Positions 12,636 to 24,430 of a stretch of 64,000 bases of DNA are shown here, piece by piece (the stretch's first letter is position 1; each line of letters opens with the position of its first letter). The notes under the pieces are model-generated. The model did no database searches. It was given only the letters and a program-made list of their open reading frames with translations, and was not told the DNA's origin. The stretch comes from Cercis canadensis (Eukaryota > Streptophyta > Magnoliopsida > Fabales > Fabaceae): contig QAOA01008473.1 of the NCBI GenBank assembly GCA_003255065.1, positions 1,549,114-1,613,113 on the forward strand, given 5' to 3'. Position numbers and translations under genes: made by a program.

Positions 12636-13019
12636 TACATAGAAAAGGTACTGTAGATAGTTTTTACATAAATTGAGCAGTTTGAATTAAAATAAGATTT
12701 GACAAAAATGAAAAAGTATATATGCCAAACGCAAATGGCAGATTACATAAAAAAAAGACAAATATACCAAACGCCAAATGGTGTCATTCATGATGACATG
12801 GCAATCCATCAAATGGGATTGATGAAATTGGCTTGGCATGTGACGGATTGACCTGTAAATTTGTCAGCAATGCCAATCATATTTGGCAGAATTGGTGTAT
12901 TTTACACACAATCGGTCATTTGCTATTTGGCGTATTCCTTTTTTTACTTTTGTCAAATTTTATTTTAATACAAATTGCTTCATTTGTGTAAAAACTATCT
13001 ACAATACCCTTTTTATGTA
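12636..13019. mobile_element. MITE-like element with long terminal inverted repeats
   Basis: The left end (TACATAGAAAAGGTACTGTA, from 12636) is matched in reverse complement at the right end (to 13019). The similarity continues inward for about 90-100 bp per arm, including AGATAGTTTTTACA and AAAATAARATTTGACAAAA. The core holds repeated CCAAACGCAAATGGC-like words in both orientations. The total is 384 bp, with no coding capacity. The flanks are A-rich on the left and T-rich on the right, so the target duplication cannot be fixed and the superfamily is unknown. Confidence 0.7.
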
Positions 13020-13745
13020 TTTTTTTTTTTTTTTTGCATTTATATGGTGAATTAACATGAGTTTGAAGTTACCTCTTGCTCTTGAAGGAGGGATACGGGC
13101 AACCTCGGCAACTGGTTACTAGTGATACAACATATATCTTGTGTAAAATAATTTTCCTCTTAATACTATCTTACATGAAAAAAAAATGAGTGAGAGAGAG
13201 AGGAATATCCCTTTATGTTCTTTAATAAAAGAGCATCTCGCTTCATCCATTAGTCACTAATCATGGTTCACTAAATATAAAACTCGCTTTCCAATCAGCG
13301 TAAATCTGAAGGCACCACCTCTTGGTGGACAAAATGTATTAGAAAAATAAATTTAAAAACTGTCCTTATAAAAGTGGAAAATCCACTTAACTGCCAATAT
13401 AATAAATTATCCTTAGCAACTATCTTCGCATGAAATGAGAAATGGAATTATTATTATTTTTTGTTTGGTATCTGGAATCATCATTCTGCCATTATTAATT
13501 TGTATTCCTTTCACTATTCTCAATCACTTTTTCTTTATTACACCGAGCTCAAATAAACTATAGTTGATGATTGTTTTCTCCTCTTAATTTGAGGCAAAAA
13601 CAAAATTTTTATGATGGATATAAGTTATGTTATGTACAGGATATCACCGTCCATATTCCCTAAAATAAAAGCTAAGTGAGGTATAAAAATGTCACACTCT
13701 CTTCAGAGTGATAGTGTTATCTTGTATAGTCAAATATTCCTCATC

Positions 13746-13853
13746 AGCAATAATCCAATTTAAAAGACCAACCTTAAATCTAGAGCCATCTGTATGCACA
13801 GCAATAATCCAATTTAAAAGACCAAACCTTAAATGCAGTGCCATCTGTATGCA
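13746..13853. repeat. tandem duplication, 2 x 54 bp
   Basis: Two adjacent 54-bp units (13746-13799 and 13800-13853) start AGCAATAATCCAATTTAAAA and end CCATCTGTATGCA. They differ at a few positions. No gene is affected. Confidence 0.8.
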
Positions 13854-15291
13854 ACTTATCACCATGTATGTCATTTATCATAGATCATCTATCAGTGATT
13901 TAATGTTATGTTCCAACACTGTTTCAAACTCTGAAAAAAATGGTTGAATGCGTATCAAAATCAACTACCAACATTTTCCAAGTGTCTCTTTCAAAATCAT
14001 GCTTTACTCTTAATTTATTATTCTTATAATAAAATGAAGTCTTCTCATATTATTCTAAGTAACGTGGTTTACGTTGTTGTCGTTACAAGTGTACTATGGG
14101 GATTTAACGCTTTCACTTATATATTTTCTCATTCTTGTAATCTACTTTTTGAAATCTCATTATTAGCCGAAGCTTATCGTTGTCGCCACATTTTTCTTTA
14201 CTTTATGGCTATTGTTTGTTTGAGTAGTGGAACTTTCTAGATCACTCTCACTCTCTTAGCGTCATTCTTTGCTGTTTGGTGCGCCGACCCTGTGCTGATT
14301 AATGCTACGTGAACGTGATTAGACAATAGACACCGGCACACGTAGTTGAGTTTATGAGACGGGATCATATACATGCTGCTTTATACATTTTGTTGCATTT
14401 TTATATGAATTTATATTTAATTATGTTATGTTGTGAAAATTTAAATTGTACATTTAATTTAAAATTTATATGAATTATTAACTGTGTATTATTATATCAC
14501 AATTTTTCTATAACATAAATCATGTGATCAAACATATTGTCTTATTTAACAAACACGAAACACACTACATTTAAGGGATATTGATTCAAGTCACTGATTA
14601 TAAATTATTCTTGCGTTTTGCTTCTCTTAACTATTTGTCAAATGCCACTTGTCTGAAATTAAATTACAATTTCATTTCCCATGATTTTGCTATAAGAAGT
14701 CATAACTGATATGTAAGTGAACGTGTTGATCTTATAGTTACCTTGTGGGCAGTGTTAATTAATTTAGAATTAAAGATTGATGTAGACATATTTATCGCTC
14801 ATTTACTTTTGAACCAATTCTAGATTAATTAGAAAAACTATGTGGTTTAATTATTCATAAAACAATGGAGTGTATGACCCCTGATTTTGTCAATGCAGCT
14901 CTAGAAAGAAAGAGAGAGAGAGAGAGATTTGTCCAATAAATCTTTAAAGAAAGTTTTTAAACTAGTACATAGATGCTTCAAACTTACAAAGAGACTTTTC
15001 TGCAATAAAACCTGCAGATTGAATCCGTAGTTGTGCCATAAACTGCTAAAAATTAATAAAACCACTTTGTTAAATATCAGAAACCAACAATAAGTGACAG
15101 TGAAAGCTTTGGTTCTCATTTCTCAAGGCCAAAAGGTTCACCGTCATAGTTACAGATTTAAAATGCACTGTGGCAACAGTTAAAATAATGAAGAAACTCT
15201 ATCACCATTTGTGACATATAAACTTGCTTGTGGGAGTTATTACTGCAATAAAGTGACACTCAGTATGTCTATAGCAGAGAAGCTGGTCAAT

Positions 15292-15346
<55 letters not shown>

Positions 15347-16368
15347 AATGCAGGACATGTTTAGGAGAAGAATTGAAAAGAGTAATGTTTATTTTTATAC
15401 TTATAAATCTCTCTCTCTATAGCTATATATGTGTGTGTTTATATCTGCAATTCTGCATAAATAGTACAATATAAATTTAATTAAACTCTAATCGAATTAT
15501 ATTCAACTTATTTTAACTACTTTTTTATGATTTAAATTTTTTTATCCCATTACACTAAGAAGGTAAAAACACCGTTTCAGGTGGGAATGAGAGACACCCG
15601 ATGTAATTTCATATTAATAAGACTAAAAAGAAGAGGGGTTGACTTTGTTAGTCTGTTGATTCAAATACTGTCGAAAGTTTTAAGAAAAATAAAATTAGAA
15701 AAAAATCAGATAAAATTGTTTGCTTTTTGAGTAAACTATCATAGTTAAAAAAAATTAAAATTTGTAAACTGTGTTGTAGATCAGTTGGTCACAAAGCTCT
15801 CATTATAAAAAGATAATCTTGTGTTTGAGACATTTCATTGATAAAATGATAATCTTAAAATATTTTATCACATAAAATTACAATTGTAGGTGCTTCGACA
15901 GTGAAACTCTTGGAACAATGATAGCTTGCCCCATATTTATTAAATCTAACTTCATTCAAAGATTGGAGTTGGGCTTCTTGATTTATTAAAAAAAAAATTT
16001 ACATTTTCATAAAATAATATTTGAAAGATCTACATTTTTACAAATTAATCATGAAAATAATATTTATTATAAAATAATTAATTGTTAGTTTGTTACTGAG
16101 ATATATTAAACATGAATGAAAGTAATTACCTAACATTGTTAACATCTTAGGTGGCACGTTAACCTCTTAATTGACATAGCAAGATGCTATCAAATCAATT
16201 AAGTGGCAAAGTAAAAAAAAAATTAATGGACCACCATATTTCTCTGTTTATCTACAGATTCTACACTTCCATGTTATGGTACAATAATTAATATGTAAGA
16301 ATCTAAATCCATTAAAATAAAGGATGAATTTTAGATATTAAAGTGTACCTTTTCCTATTTTTTATCAT
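13854..16368. other. AT-rich spacer
   Basis: No recognisable gene. An ORF at 13944-14240 is hydrophobic but has no known domain and no splice partner. Contains GA-rich microsatellites (about 14908-14927 and 15295-15342). Confidence 0.5.
15295..15342 (+). repeat. (GA)24 microsatellite
   Basis: Uninterrupted GA dinucleotides over 48 bp. Likely polymorphic. Confidence 0.95.
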
Positions 16369-16371
16369 TAA

Positions 16372-16842
16372 GGGTTTGTTTGAGAGTTAAATTTAGGGGG
16401 AAAGGAGAGGAAAGGAAAGGAGTAAATGTGTCATTCCCCTTGTTTGGGAGTTCAAGATTAAAAAAGGAAAGGAAATCAAGGGGTAGTCTCAAACCCTTGT
16501 ATTCCTTTTTTGCATCACCTTTGTGTTCCCCCAATTTAAAGGGTTTGGAGAGAAAAAAGAGTAGTTTACTATTATACCTCTATTTATTTCTTCAAAAAAA
16601 ATTTCAAACACTATTTAGATAACATTATTAAATTTTATATTGAATATATTTATTTTATAAATAAAGGATAAATTTGTAAAATTGTAAATTTTTATTTCTT
16701 TCCTTTCCTTTCCTCTCCTTTTGCTCATTTTAATCATCCAAACAAAGGAGAGGAAAACCCCTCTCTTCCCCTTCCCTTCCTTTCCTTCCATTTCCTCTCC
16801 TCTCCTCTCCTCTCCCCTCCAAAAAAACTCCCAAACAAACCC
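16372..16842. mobile_element. Tourist/Harbinger-like MITE with TAA target duplication
   Basis: The left end GGGTTTGTTTGAGAGTT is mirrored at the right end (AACTCCCAAACAAACCC). Both ends are flanked by TAA (16369-16371 and 16843-16845). Subterminal parts are purine-rich on the left and pyrimidine-rich on the right, as an extended imperfect inverted repeat. Known: PIF/Harbinger and Tourist MITEs make 3-bp TAA/TTA duplications and have GGG..GTTTG termini. It is 471 bp, non-coding and non-autonomous. Confidence 0.75.
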
Positions 16843-16845
16843 TAA

Positions 16846-18340
16846 GTAGATAGAGTTAAATTTTTAATTGAGGATATAAGGATTCCGATTATCACTTATG
16901 TCTTCATAGGAGATTATATAATTATTTTTATTAAAAGAATTATTTTTTAAAAAAATTTATGGACCTATAATTATGTATATTCTCAAATTAATTACAAATT
17001 GCAGCACTTACACAAAAATCAGATAACAGAAAAAAAAATGGAACTAAAATAAAAAGGAAGACGAAAGGTAAAATTATCATAAAGTTGACTTTGAAAATAT
17101 TTATAATTCATGGTAAAAAAGTATTTATAATTATTACGATATTGAAACTGGGGCTACAAAATCTCCCTATCAAATTCACATGAATGGTTTATAGTTGAAA
17201 TCACAAACCAAGAAAATAAATTTGTTGATATCCAACCACGGAAATTCACCAACTAATATTTATAACAACTTGGTCCTCACTGCGTCTAAGCAAAACAATA
17301 GAGATATATGTAATCAGTTAATTACAAAACTTTTTTTATAAGAAAAAAATATTATATTTGAGTTTTTTTATTAATAAAATAAAAATTTTAAAATACTTTC
17401 ATACACAAAATTATAATTATAAATATTTTAACAACCAAAATCTTAAAATAATGATGGCTCCCTCTATGTATAATAAATTACTTTAAAAAACAAAAAAAAC
17501 AACTGACATACATACACGGTAAGATATAAATCCGAGCGACGATCACCTGCGGCCATGCCTACTTGAAACGCACAACGTTACAAATTCACCTTACGGCGGC
17601 CAAGCTCCACCGCGTGGATCACCGTTCGTAGAAAAGCTTAATAAAAAGCAAAAACAGTAGGATCCTCAAGTGCGATACGCGTAGGCAAGTGGGTCCCACG
17701 ACATACGTCACCATTTGGGCCCGTGTTAATTGTTCGAGACGTTGACCTTTTCCCTTTTTATTTGATTTTTTTAGTACTTTTTTGAAGAATCGAACGGTGA
17801 TAAGGGCGTTTCTGTGATTTGTGCGCTATCGGCGGGTTATACAAGGTGAAAATTTCCTCCCTCAGACCAAAGACAAAGATCTGTTGCAAACCAGCTCGCA
17901 CCAAATCGTTCAAAGGCAATGAATGCACGCCACGTCAGCGAGACACTATTTGATAAACGAGTAGAAGATATTACAGCTTCCGTAATTCCCAAACAGCCCC
18001 TGGCAAAGAATGATAAGGCGTTTTACGAAGACAACAAACTCTGCAGCTGATTATATATCTGTATGTTCGAAATGACAGAAAACTCCGCTTGTCTTTTTCG
18101 TGGCTTCTTCTGATTGGTCACTCTTAAAACAATTTTTTGGAATTCATGTCTACCTCATATAGTCCCAGAAAATATTAAAGCACCAAGAACGCCCAGAACA
18201 TCTGAAGGGCCTCTCTTTTTCTCTCTCTCTTTCTCAGTTTGTGACACTCATCCTCATTTTTCTGTGTTTTTCATGTTTGGTTTGCTGGTCTCTGTTGTGG
18301 GCTCTGGTTTCTGGGTGTAGCTGGGACTGAGAGAGAGAGC
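16846..18340 (+). promoter_or_regulatory. upstream region of the RLCK-VII kinase gene
   Basis: The distal half is AT-rich. From about 17520 the sequence becomes more GC-rich with several ACGT cores. A W-box TTGACC lies at 17742-17747, the binding motif of WRKY factors, which fits an immunity-type kinase. A CT-rich leader with GAGAGA precedes the start codon. Promoter function is inferred. Confidence 0.4.
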
Positions 18341-21300
18341 ATGGGTTGTTTTCCTTGCTCAGGACAATCAAGTAAAAAATCCGAGAGAAACAGCTATAGA
18401 GAGAGCACGAAGCCGAACCATCTTACTGGTGCAGGTAAATTTTGCCAATGATTTTGATTCAATTAACTTAAATGTTAAAGATGAAACGCATTTTGCAAAG
18501 CCAGAAAGAAGGATTCGACCCCTTTTCGGTGATCATTCGGATTCTTGTTTTCCCTTTTTTTGTTCCTCCCTTTTCTTTTGATTTTCTCCAAAATTCTGGA
18601 TACGGGTATGTCCTAAACTCATAAAACTTCGTTCTTTTGAGGTGTCGTATGCCACGCCTCACCAAGTTTCGTATTCTTTTATCAAATCCTTAAATGCGTA
18701 AGTTCTGTTTCGTTTCTTCGAGTATCTTTCCCAGCTTTTATCTTTTTGCCCAGCAAAAGAAAAATTGTGAATTTGGTTTTTTGTTTGATTTGTGGTCAAT
18801 AACAAAATCAGTTATTGTGGTCCGCGGTAACGTTTCTTCTGGCAGTACTCTCTCTCTCTTCTTCTGCCGGAAATTATTGGATGAATTTTGAATGTCGATA
18901 GTCTGTTTAGAAGGCTTAAAGCAGTCGTATTTCTTTTCTTCTTCTTCTTCTTCGTCTTTTGTGTTGCTTGCGTGGTTGGGAAGGTCCGATCCATAATCCA
19001 AAGCCGGGCTTGTCATTTTGCGCTTTATTTGCTTTTAAATTTTGATGATTGTGGGTTTCCCAGTACCTTGGGGTTAAAATATTTGTATTTCTGGTGTTTG
19101 CTCGCAGCAGGTTTACCTTTTTCCATTTTGTTTGATCTCTTTCCCTCACGTGTATTTTGTATCTGTTATAGATAAGGTCAAAGTCGATTTGAATGTCAAT
19201 GGTAAGAAGGAAGCTATTTCTAAGGATGATCAACTTTCTCAGGACGTGAAGAATTTAAATTTGAAAGACGAGGTTTCCAAGGATGGAACAGGTAATGGTT
19301 ACCGGGCACAGACATTTACGTTCGATGAACTTGCGGCTGCAACAGGAAATTTTAGGTCTGATTGTTTTTTGGGTGAAGGAGGGTTTGGCAAGGTTTACAA
19401 GGGGCACTTGGATAGAATAAACCAGGTTAGTTCAGAAAATTGTTGCAATTTATGCCCTTAATACGGTACGACATATTGTTAATTTGCAATTCATGGTTTC
19501 TGTCAATTTGTTGTGGGATTAAGTTTTGCTGTTGTTTCTGCAGGTTGTAGCTATCAAACAACTTGACCCTAATGGACTTCAAGGGGTTAGGGAATTTGTC
19601 GTTGAAGTGTTGACATTGAGTCTAGCAGACCACCCTAATCTTGTCAAATTGATTGGGTTTTGTGCAGAGGGAGAGCAGAGGCTATTAGTTTATGAGTACA
19701 TGCCATTAGGATCTTTGGAGAACCATTTGCATGGTATTTACTATCATCCTACTATCTCATTTTTCTTCATATACTGCAGCTGAATTCTTAATCACCATCG
19801 TTTTTGTCTTTTTCTCTGTCACTTTCATCCAGATCTTCCACCTGGTAGTAAAGCTATTGATTGGAATACAAGAATGAAAATAGCAGCTGGCGCAGCTAGG
19901 GGTTTGGAATATTTGCATGATAAAATGAAGCCCCCTGTCATATATCGTGACCTAAAATGCTCAAACATTTTGCTAGGCGAGGGATATCATCCCAAGTTAT
20001 CTGATTTTGGCTTGGCAAAAGTTGGCCCAAGCGGTGATAAAACTCATGTTTCAACAAGGGTTATGGGCACATATGGGTATTGTGCTCCAGATTATGCAAT
20101 GACGGGTCAGTTGACATTCAAGTCGGATATTTACAGCTTTGGGGTCGTTCTTCTGGAGCTCATTACAGGCAGGAAAGCCATTGACCACACAAAATCTGCC
20201 AGAGAACAAAATCTGGTTGCATGGGTATGTCAATACTCTTTTTACCTAGCTATACTGTTGAAAATAGTGACTTTCCTTGCTAGAATGTAGTGGCTAAGAA
20301 ATAGAATTGTAGATGTGTTATATTATGTGTTACTAGTTCTATGAGGCATGTATTAATTCATATAAGCTTTTCCCATTTTTCTGTGGATATGGTGTCATCG
20401 TTGTAAGAGAGCTAACTCCGGATTAGCAGTCAGGTAGGCAGTCCAAAATAAATTAACAAAAGAGTTGGCAGTCCGTCAAAAGTAATTAAGTACGAGGATT
20501 TATCTTTCGAAGAGCTAACTCAAGTTTGGCAGTAAGGTAGCCACTAGGCTGTCCAAGATAAATTACTAAATATTGTTGGCTGTCAATCTCAAGTAACCAA
20601 GTATGAACACTTGCAGATACTGTACTTACACTTCTCAACCATTGCAGAATAGACCTGCCTACTTGTTTGTTGATTTTCTTGTGGGCTGATTATATCTGAT
20701 CATGCATTTTCTACTTCAATAGCTATCAAAACCAATGTCTATTGTTAGTTTAAGCATCTGATCATGCAGGAAAGATTTATATGCATATGTGAAAATTAGA
20801 AGTTTTGGTTACCCCACCAAAAAAATAAAACCATTACACAATCATTGTGGTTTGAATCCTGGTGAGCAGGTAGCTTAGAGTGGTTTCTGAATCTTTAGAG
20901 TGAAACATATATGAAGAAGTGATATTATCATGCAGATTATCACATATCTTTCCATTTGTTTGTCACTGAGAAGAATGGCATGCTTTTATACTTAGATTTC
21001 CATATAGTGGGGTGTTTTTTTCACGAAATGAATTGTTTTTCCTTCTTTTGTGTTCTCGCTAAACTGGAAACATAGATAGCCAAATGTAGAACCTTTATAA
21101 CTTTGCATTCAAAGTTGATGTAGGTTATTAATGTAGTTGGGTGCTGTCCCTTGGGGTTACTGAATCTTTGCGTTCTCTCTGTATTCATTTTTTACTATCA
21201 CATTCAATCCCAAATTCCTGTTTTGAGTTCTCTTACTATGTTTGCATCAATTGTCCTCATCAATTCTCCTTTTTTGGTATAGCTCTTGGCCTCTTCTCTT

Positions 21301-21919
21301 CAATATTGCCGTATTACTTGACTATAGTACATATAAGAAGTCTCGGTTCCTGGGCTAGTGGATTAATTCTCTCATGTCAACCTCCTCAACTCTTAGAAAC
21401 ATTCATTCACAAGCTCCTCTTTTCTCTTTGTGGGCATTCAGAAGTCGTACTAAATTCTATTTCAATGAGTAGATTGATTAAAAAGGAAAAAGAAGCTTCA
21501 ATTTCGAATTTTACTAATTCATAGTTGCCTTTACAAAACAGAGTTATGCAAATTGATCTGGTTCCAAAATAAATACCTTATGATACTTGTGAATTTTTTT
21601 GCAGGCAAGGCCCTTATTCAAAGACAGGAGAAAATTCTCACAAATGGTTGACCCATTGCTTGCAGGTCAATATCCCGTGAGAGGTTTGTACCAAGCTCTT
21701 GCTATTGCTGCAATGTGTGTTCAAGAGCAGCCTAATATGCGGCCCGTTATAGCTGATGTGGTTACTGCCCTAAATTACCTTGCTTCCCAGAAATTTGATC
21801 CCCAAACTCATCCAGTACAAAGCTGCAAAAGAAGCCCGTCTTCTCCAAGAGTAAGAAGAAGGGATGATGATCTTAGACATGTTGGTTATGGGACTCAGAC
21901 AGATAGATCTGAAGACTAA
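18341..21919 (+). CDS. receptor-like cytoplasmic kinase, RLCK-VII (PBL7/CDL1/PBL27-like)
   Basis: Exons: 18341-18434, 19172-19425, 19544-19733, 19833-20224, 21605-21919, giving 414 residues. The N-terminus MGCFPC carries Gly2 for N-myristoylation and nearby Cys for palmitoylation, implying plasma-membrane attachment. Kinase motifs appear in order: P-loop GEGGFG (about 99-104), the catalytic Lys in VVAIKQLD, the catalytic loop [11 protein letters not shown], and the RLCK-VII activation segment [13 protein letters not shown]. The APE motif reads APD. Known: relatives of this type link receptor kinases to brassinosteroid or chitin signalling and MAP-kinase cascades. The C-terminus is short, basic and Ser/Pro-rich. 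From memory, Arabidopsis PBL7/CDL1 is the neighbour of PRR7, which supports the subfamily call. Confidence 0.92.
20408..20615. repeat. imperfect tandem duplication in kinase intron 4
   Basis: Two units of about 100 bp (20408-20505 and 20511-20615) share AGAGCTAACTC, GGCAGT, CCAARATAAATTA and AAGTA words in the same order. They lie within the 1.38-kb intron of the kinase gene. Substantial divergence suggests an old duplication. Confidence 0.6.
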
Positions 21920-22135
21920 AAGAAACAGTGTTATTGGCTGTTCATATGTGCCTAGTTATCAATTTTTGGACAATAGGAGATAACAGGTGCTTTTTCAATC
22001 TCTAGTCTTCCACATAAAGAAAATTTCTACCTTCTAGATCCCCCCGGTGTACATGTGAGATGGTTTTCTTGTATTTAAGATACTTCTCGGTAGGAATCTT
22101 CTTTTGCCCATTTGTTAGAGTTTAGCCTCAATTAT

Positions 22136-22141
22136 AATAAA
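22136..22141 (+). terminator. poly(A) signal candidate for the kinase gene
   Basis: AATAAA lies about 220 bp after the kinase stop codon, in an AT-rich 3' region. Confidence 0.45.
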
Positions 22142-22583
22142 TGACTTCCTTCATCTTGATATTCTTTGGTCAAGTTCTTTTGCAATGATATATGGATTCT
22201 ATTCCCCAGTTTTTGCACAGGATGTGTTTGGCCTGACATATGGGCAATCCTCGTTTGTTTTATTCAGAAGTCTAATATTGGAAGTATTAATTCTTATTTT
22301 TGCCGAAGATGGTAAAGAACATTTCTTTGGAACAAAAAGTAAAGCGCAAGATGGGGATTGATTCAACATGGATGATGGATGAGAACTATGCAGAAACAGA
22401 AAAAGATTCAAAACTTTAGCCTGTGAAACGAAGTACAATATCTTCTGAGTGAGTGTGCCCCAGGAAAATGAACTCCGTAAAATCACATGGTGCAGCTTCT
22501 CTTCGATCGGTTTAGATTTGCTTTCACATGTAGCTTTGTTTAGCTGACGTACCGAAAGCAAAGTAGGTTGAAGAACTCGCAGC

Positions 22584-23008
22584 TATGATCCCATTTATGC
22601 AAGCATATTTTGGATCCTAATAAAATTATCTGATTCTGATCCAGGAGACTTACGAATTACGACATTGCTTCTATGTCGTTTAGCCAAAAGTATAAAAGCA
22701 GTATGGTGGCATCTGATTCTGATCCCCTCTATCCTCCTTCATCACCCTTGGCACAAGGCAACTGTTTTTTTTTTTATTAAGTTCACTCACGGATACTAGA
22801 ACGGAAGTGACGAATATGAAGGCCTAAGGGTAAAGCTTGTTGCTCCCTTTCTTCTTATTATGGTTATTTCTTGAGATATGATCCCATTTATGCAACCATA
22901 CTTTGGTTCCTATAAAAATATCTGGGTAAGTGGTTGAGAAAGTGTCAAAGCTGCGAGAGTTCATAATGTTATGATTACGACATTGCTTCATATGTCGTTC
23001 GGCCAAAT
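22584..23008. repeat. duplicated segment (two copies about 293 bp apart)
   Basis: Copy 1 (22584-22690) and copy 2 (22877-23008) share TATGATCCCATTTATGCAA with TTTGG and ATCTG following. They also share ATTACGACATTGCTTC followed by TATGTCGTT and GCCAAA. Copy 2 lies about 250 bp before the start of the membrane-protein gene. It may be a local duplication of promoter DNA. Confidence 0.6.
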
Positions 23009-23261
23009 AAAACAAAATCGGAAGGCAAAAATGATAAGCAATGCTGCAATGGCAGCGCTAGTCCAGCCAAAACCATTCAGCAAGACTCGTGCGAGGCACG
23101 TGGAAACCTTTCCCGCCCAAAAGTTGTTAAGCAGCCTAACGAACCACGATACATGACACAAGCCTTCGGACTAATTGCTCAGAGTCGCAGAGAGCAGAGA
23201 ACCAATAGTTACTCTCTCTCTCTTTGTTTCTTTCTGTGTGTGAGAGAGTGATTGCGTGGAA

Positions 23262-24430
23262 ATGCAGCAGAGACCTTCGAGCTCGGCTTCTCGCCTTTCA
23301 GGGGAGCAGAGAGCCATCAATGTAACACCAACAGAGCAGCCAGAAGCAAAGCGAAGAAGGACCAACGATGATCTTGACGGACTTCCACTTTACAATCCCC
23401 GGAGCACAATTGGAAAAAGGGAGATTTCTCATTCACGGTCGGCGGAGAACTGGATTCATGCAATTCCTGTGCTTGTGCTGTTCTGCCTCTTCATACTCTG
23501 GTGGTTCTCTTTTCCAGGTACCAAAAATTATCTGATTAAGCAACATCCAGTAAATTTTTTCTTCATTTATTTCGAATTTTTCTAATTTGCCATCTCTGTT
23601 TCGATTTTTTTTCTTGAAGTCGAATTCTGGTTGCTAATCGGTGATATCCTTGTGTTCTTGGAGCCTTCAATTTATGTTCTTCAGCGTAATTCTTGTGCAC
23701 CTTGATGTATTTCTTTACTGTTCAATCGAGCATGAATCTCTGTTTATAAATGAAAGGTTCATTTTGTTGCCCCTTCTTTTGCAATGAAATAGACTCAGAA
23801 AGTGGTTCTCGGATTTTATGTTTATTGGGCGCTCGGATTTGAGCTCTGTAGATATGAAATTTGAGATGCAAGATTAATGGAATTAGCAGCTAGCCCTGAT
23901 GAAACATAGCGCCCAAAAACATTGGTTTTCAATTTCAAAATCATGGCCTCGGAAATTCTTTGTTGTTTGAATTGTACTTCACTATTATTACAATCTACAT
24001 GCTGCTAATTAACTTAAAATTCTGCATTCCCCAACGCCACCCCAGCCCACCCCCCCTCCCCACTTTACTCCATTTTCTTGACAAGCAAAAGGAGCATTAG
24101 ATAATTATTCCAGAATATTAAGTATTCATTTGGAGCTACCTTCAATGTACCAATAACTTTTTCTCTCTTTTGTTTGAACTTTTGTTAACAGTGACTGTGT
24201 TGATTGAGGATGGTAGAATTACAGCCATACGTCAGATTGATACACCAATACCTAACGATACTCGCATTGATCTCACCATATTGGCAGTAGCTGCAACACC
24301 AATTCCATCGACTCTTCAAAATCTGTCAAGCAACAACGAAACTGACTTGTATGTGGTGAGCGCACCAATTCCTCTAAATCTTTCAAGCAACAATGAAACT
24401 GGCTTGCATGTGGTGAGTACACCAAATTGA
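23262..24430 (+). CDS. small single-pass membrane protein, function unknown
   Basis: Exons 23262-23517 and 24192-24430 give 164 residues. The N-terminus is polar with a basic KRRR motif. One hydrophobic segment (about 70-86, HAIPVLVLFCLFILWWF) follows. The C-terminal part is rich in Thr, Ile and Pro and has two copies of NLSSNNET. The basic N-terminus suggests a type II orientation, which would place the candidate N-glycosylation sites in the lumen or outside. I do not recognise a named family. The second repeat contains GTGGTGAGTA, a good splice-donor match at about 24411-24420, so the true C-terminus might lie in a further exon. A CT-rich leader precedes the ATG. Confidence 0.7.

Noticed and set aside
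13944..14240. Hydrophobic 98-residue ORF
   Set aside because: No recognisable domain, AT-rich spacer context, no promoter or splice partner. The hydrophobicity is expected from T-rich codons.
18738..19233. ORFs on both strands in kinase intron 1
   Set aside because: They run through a (CTT)n stretch and the intron. The splice sites and frame of the kinase explain the region.
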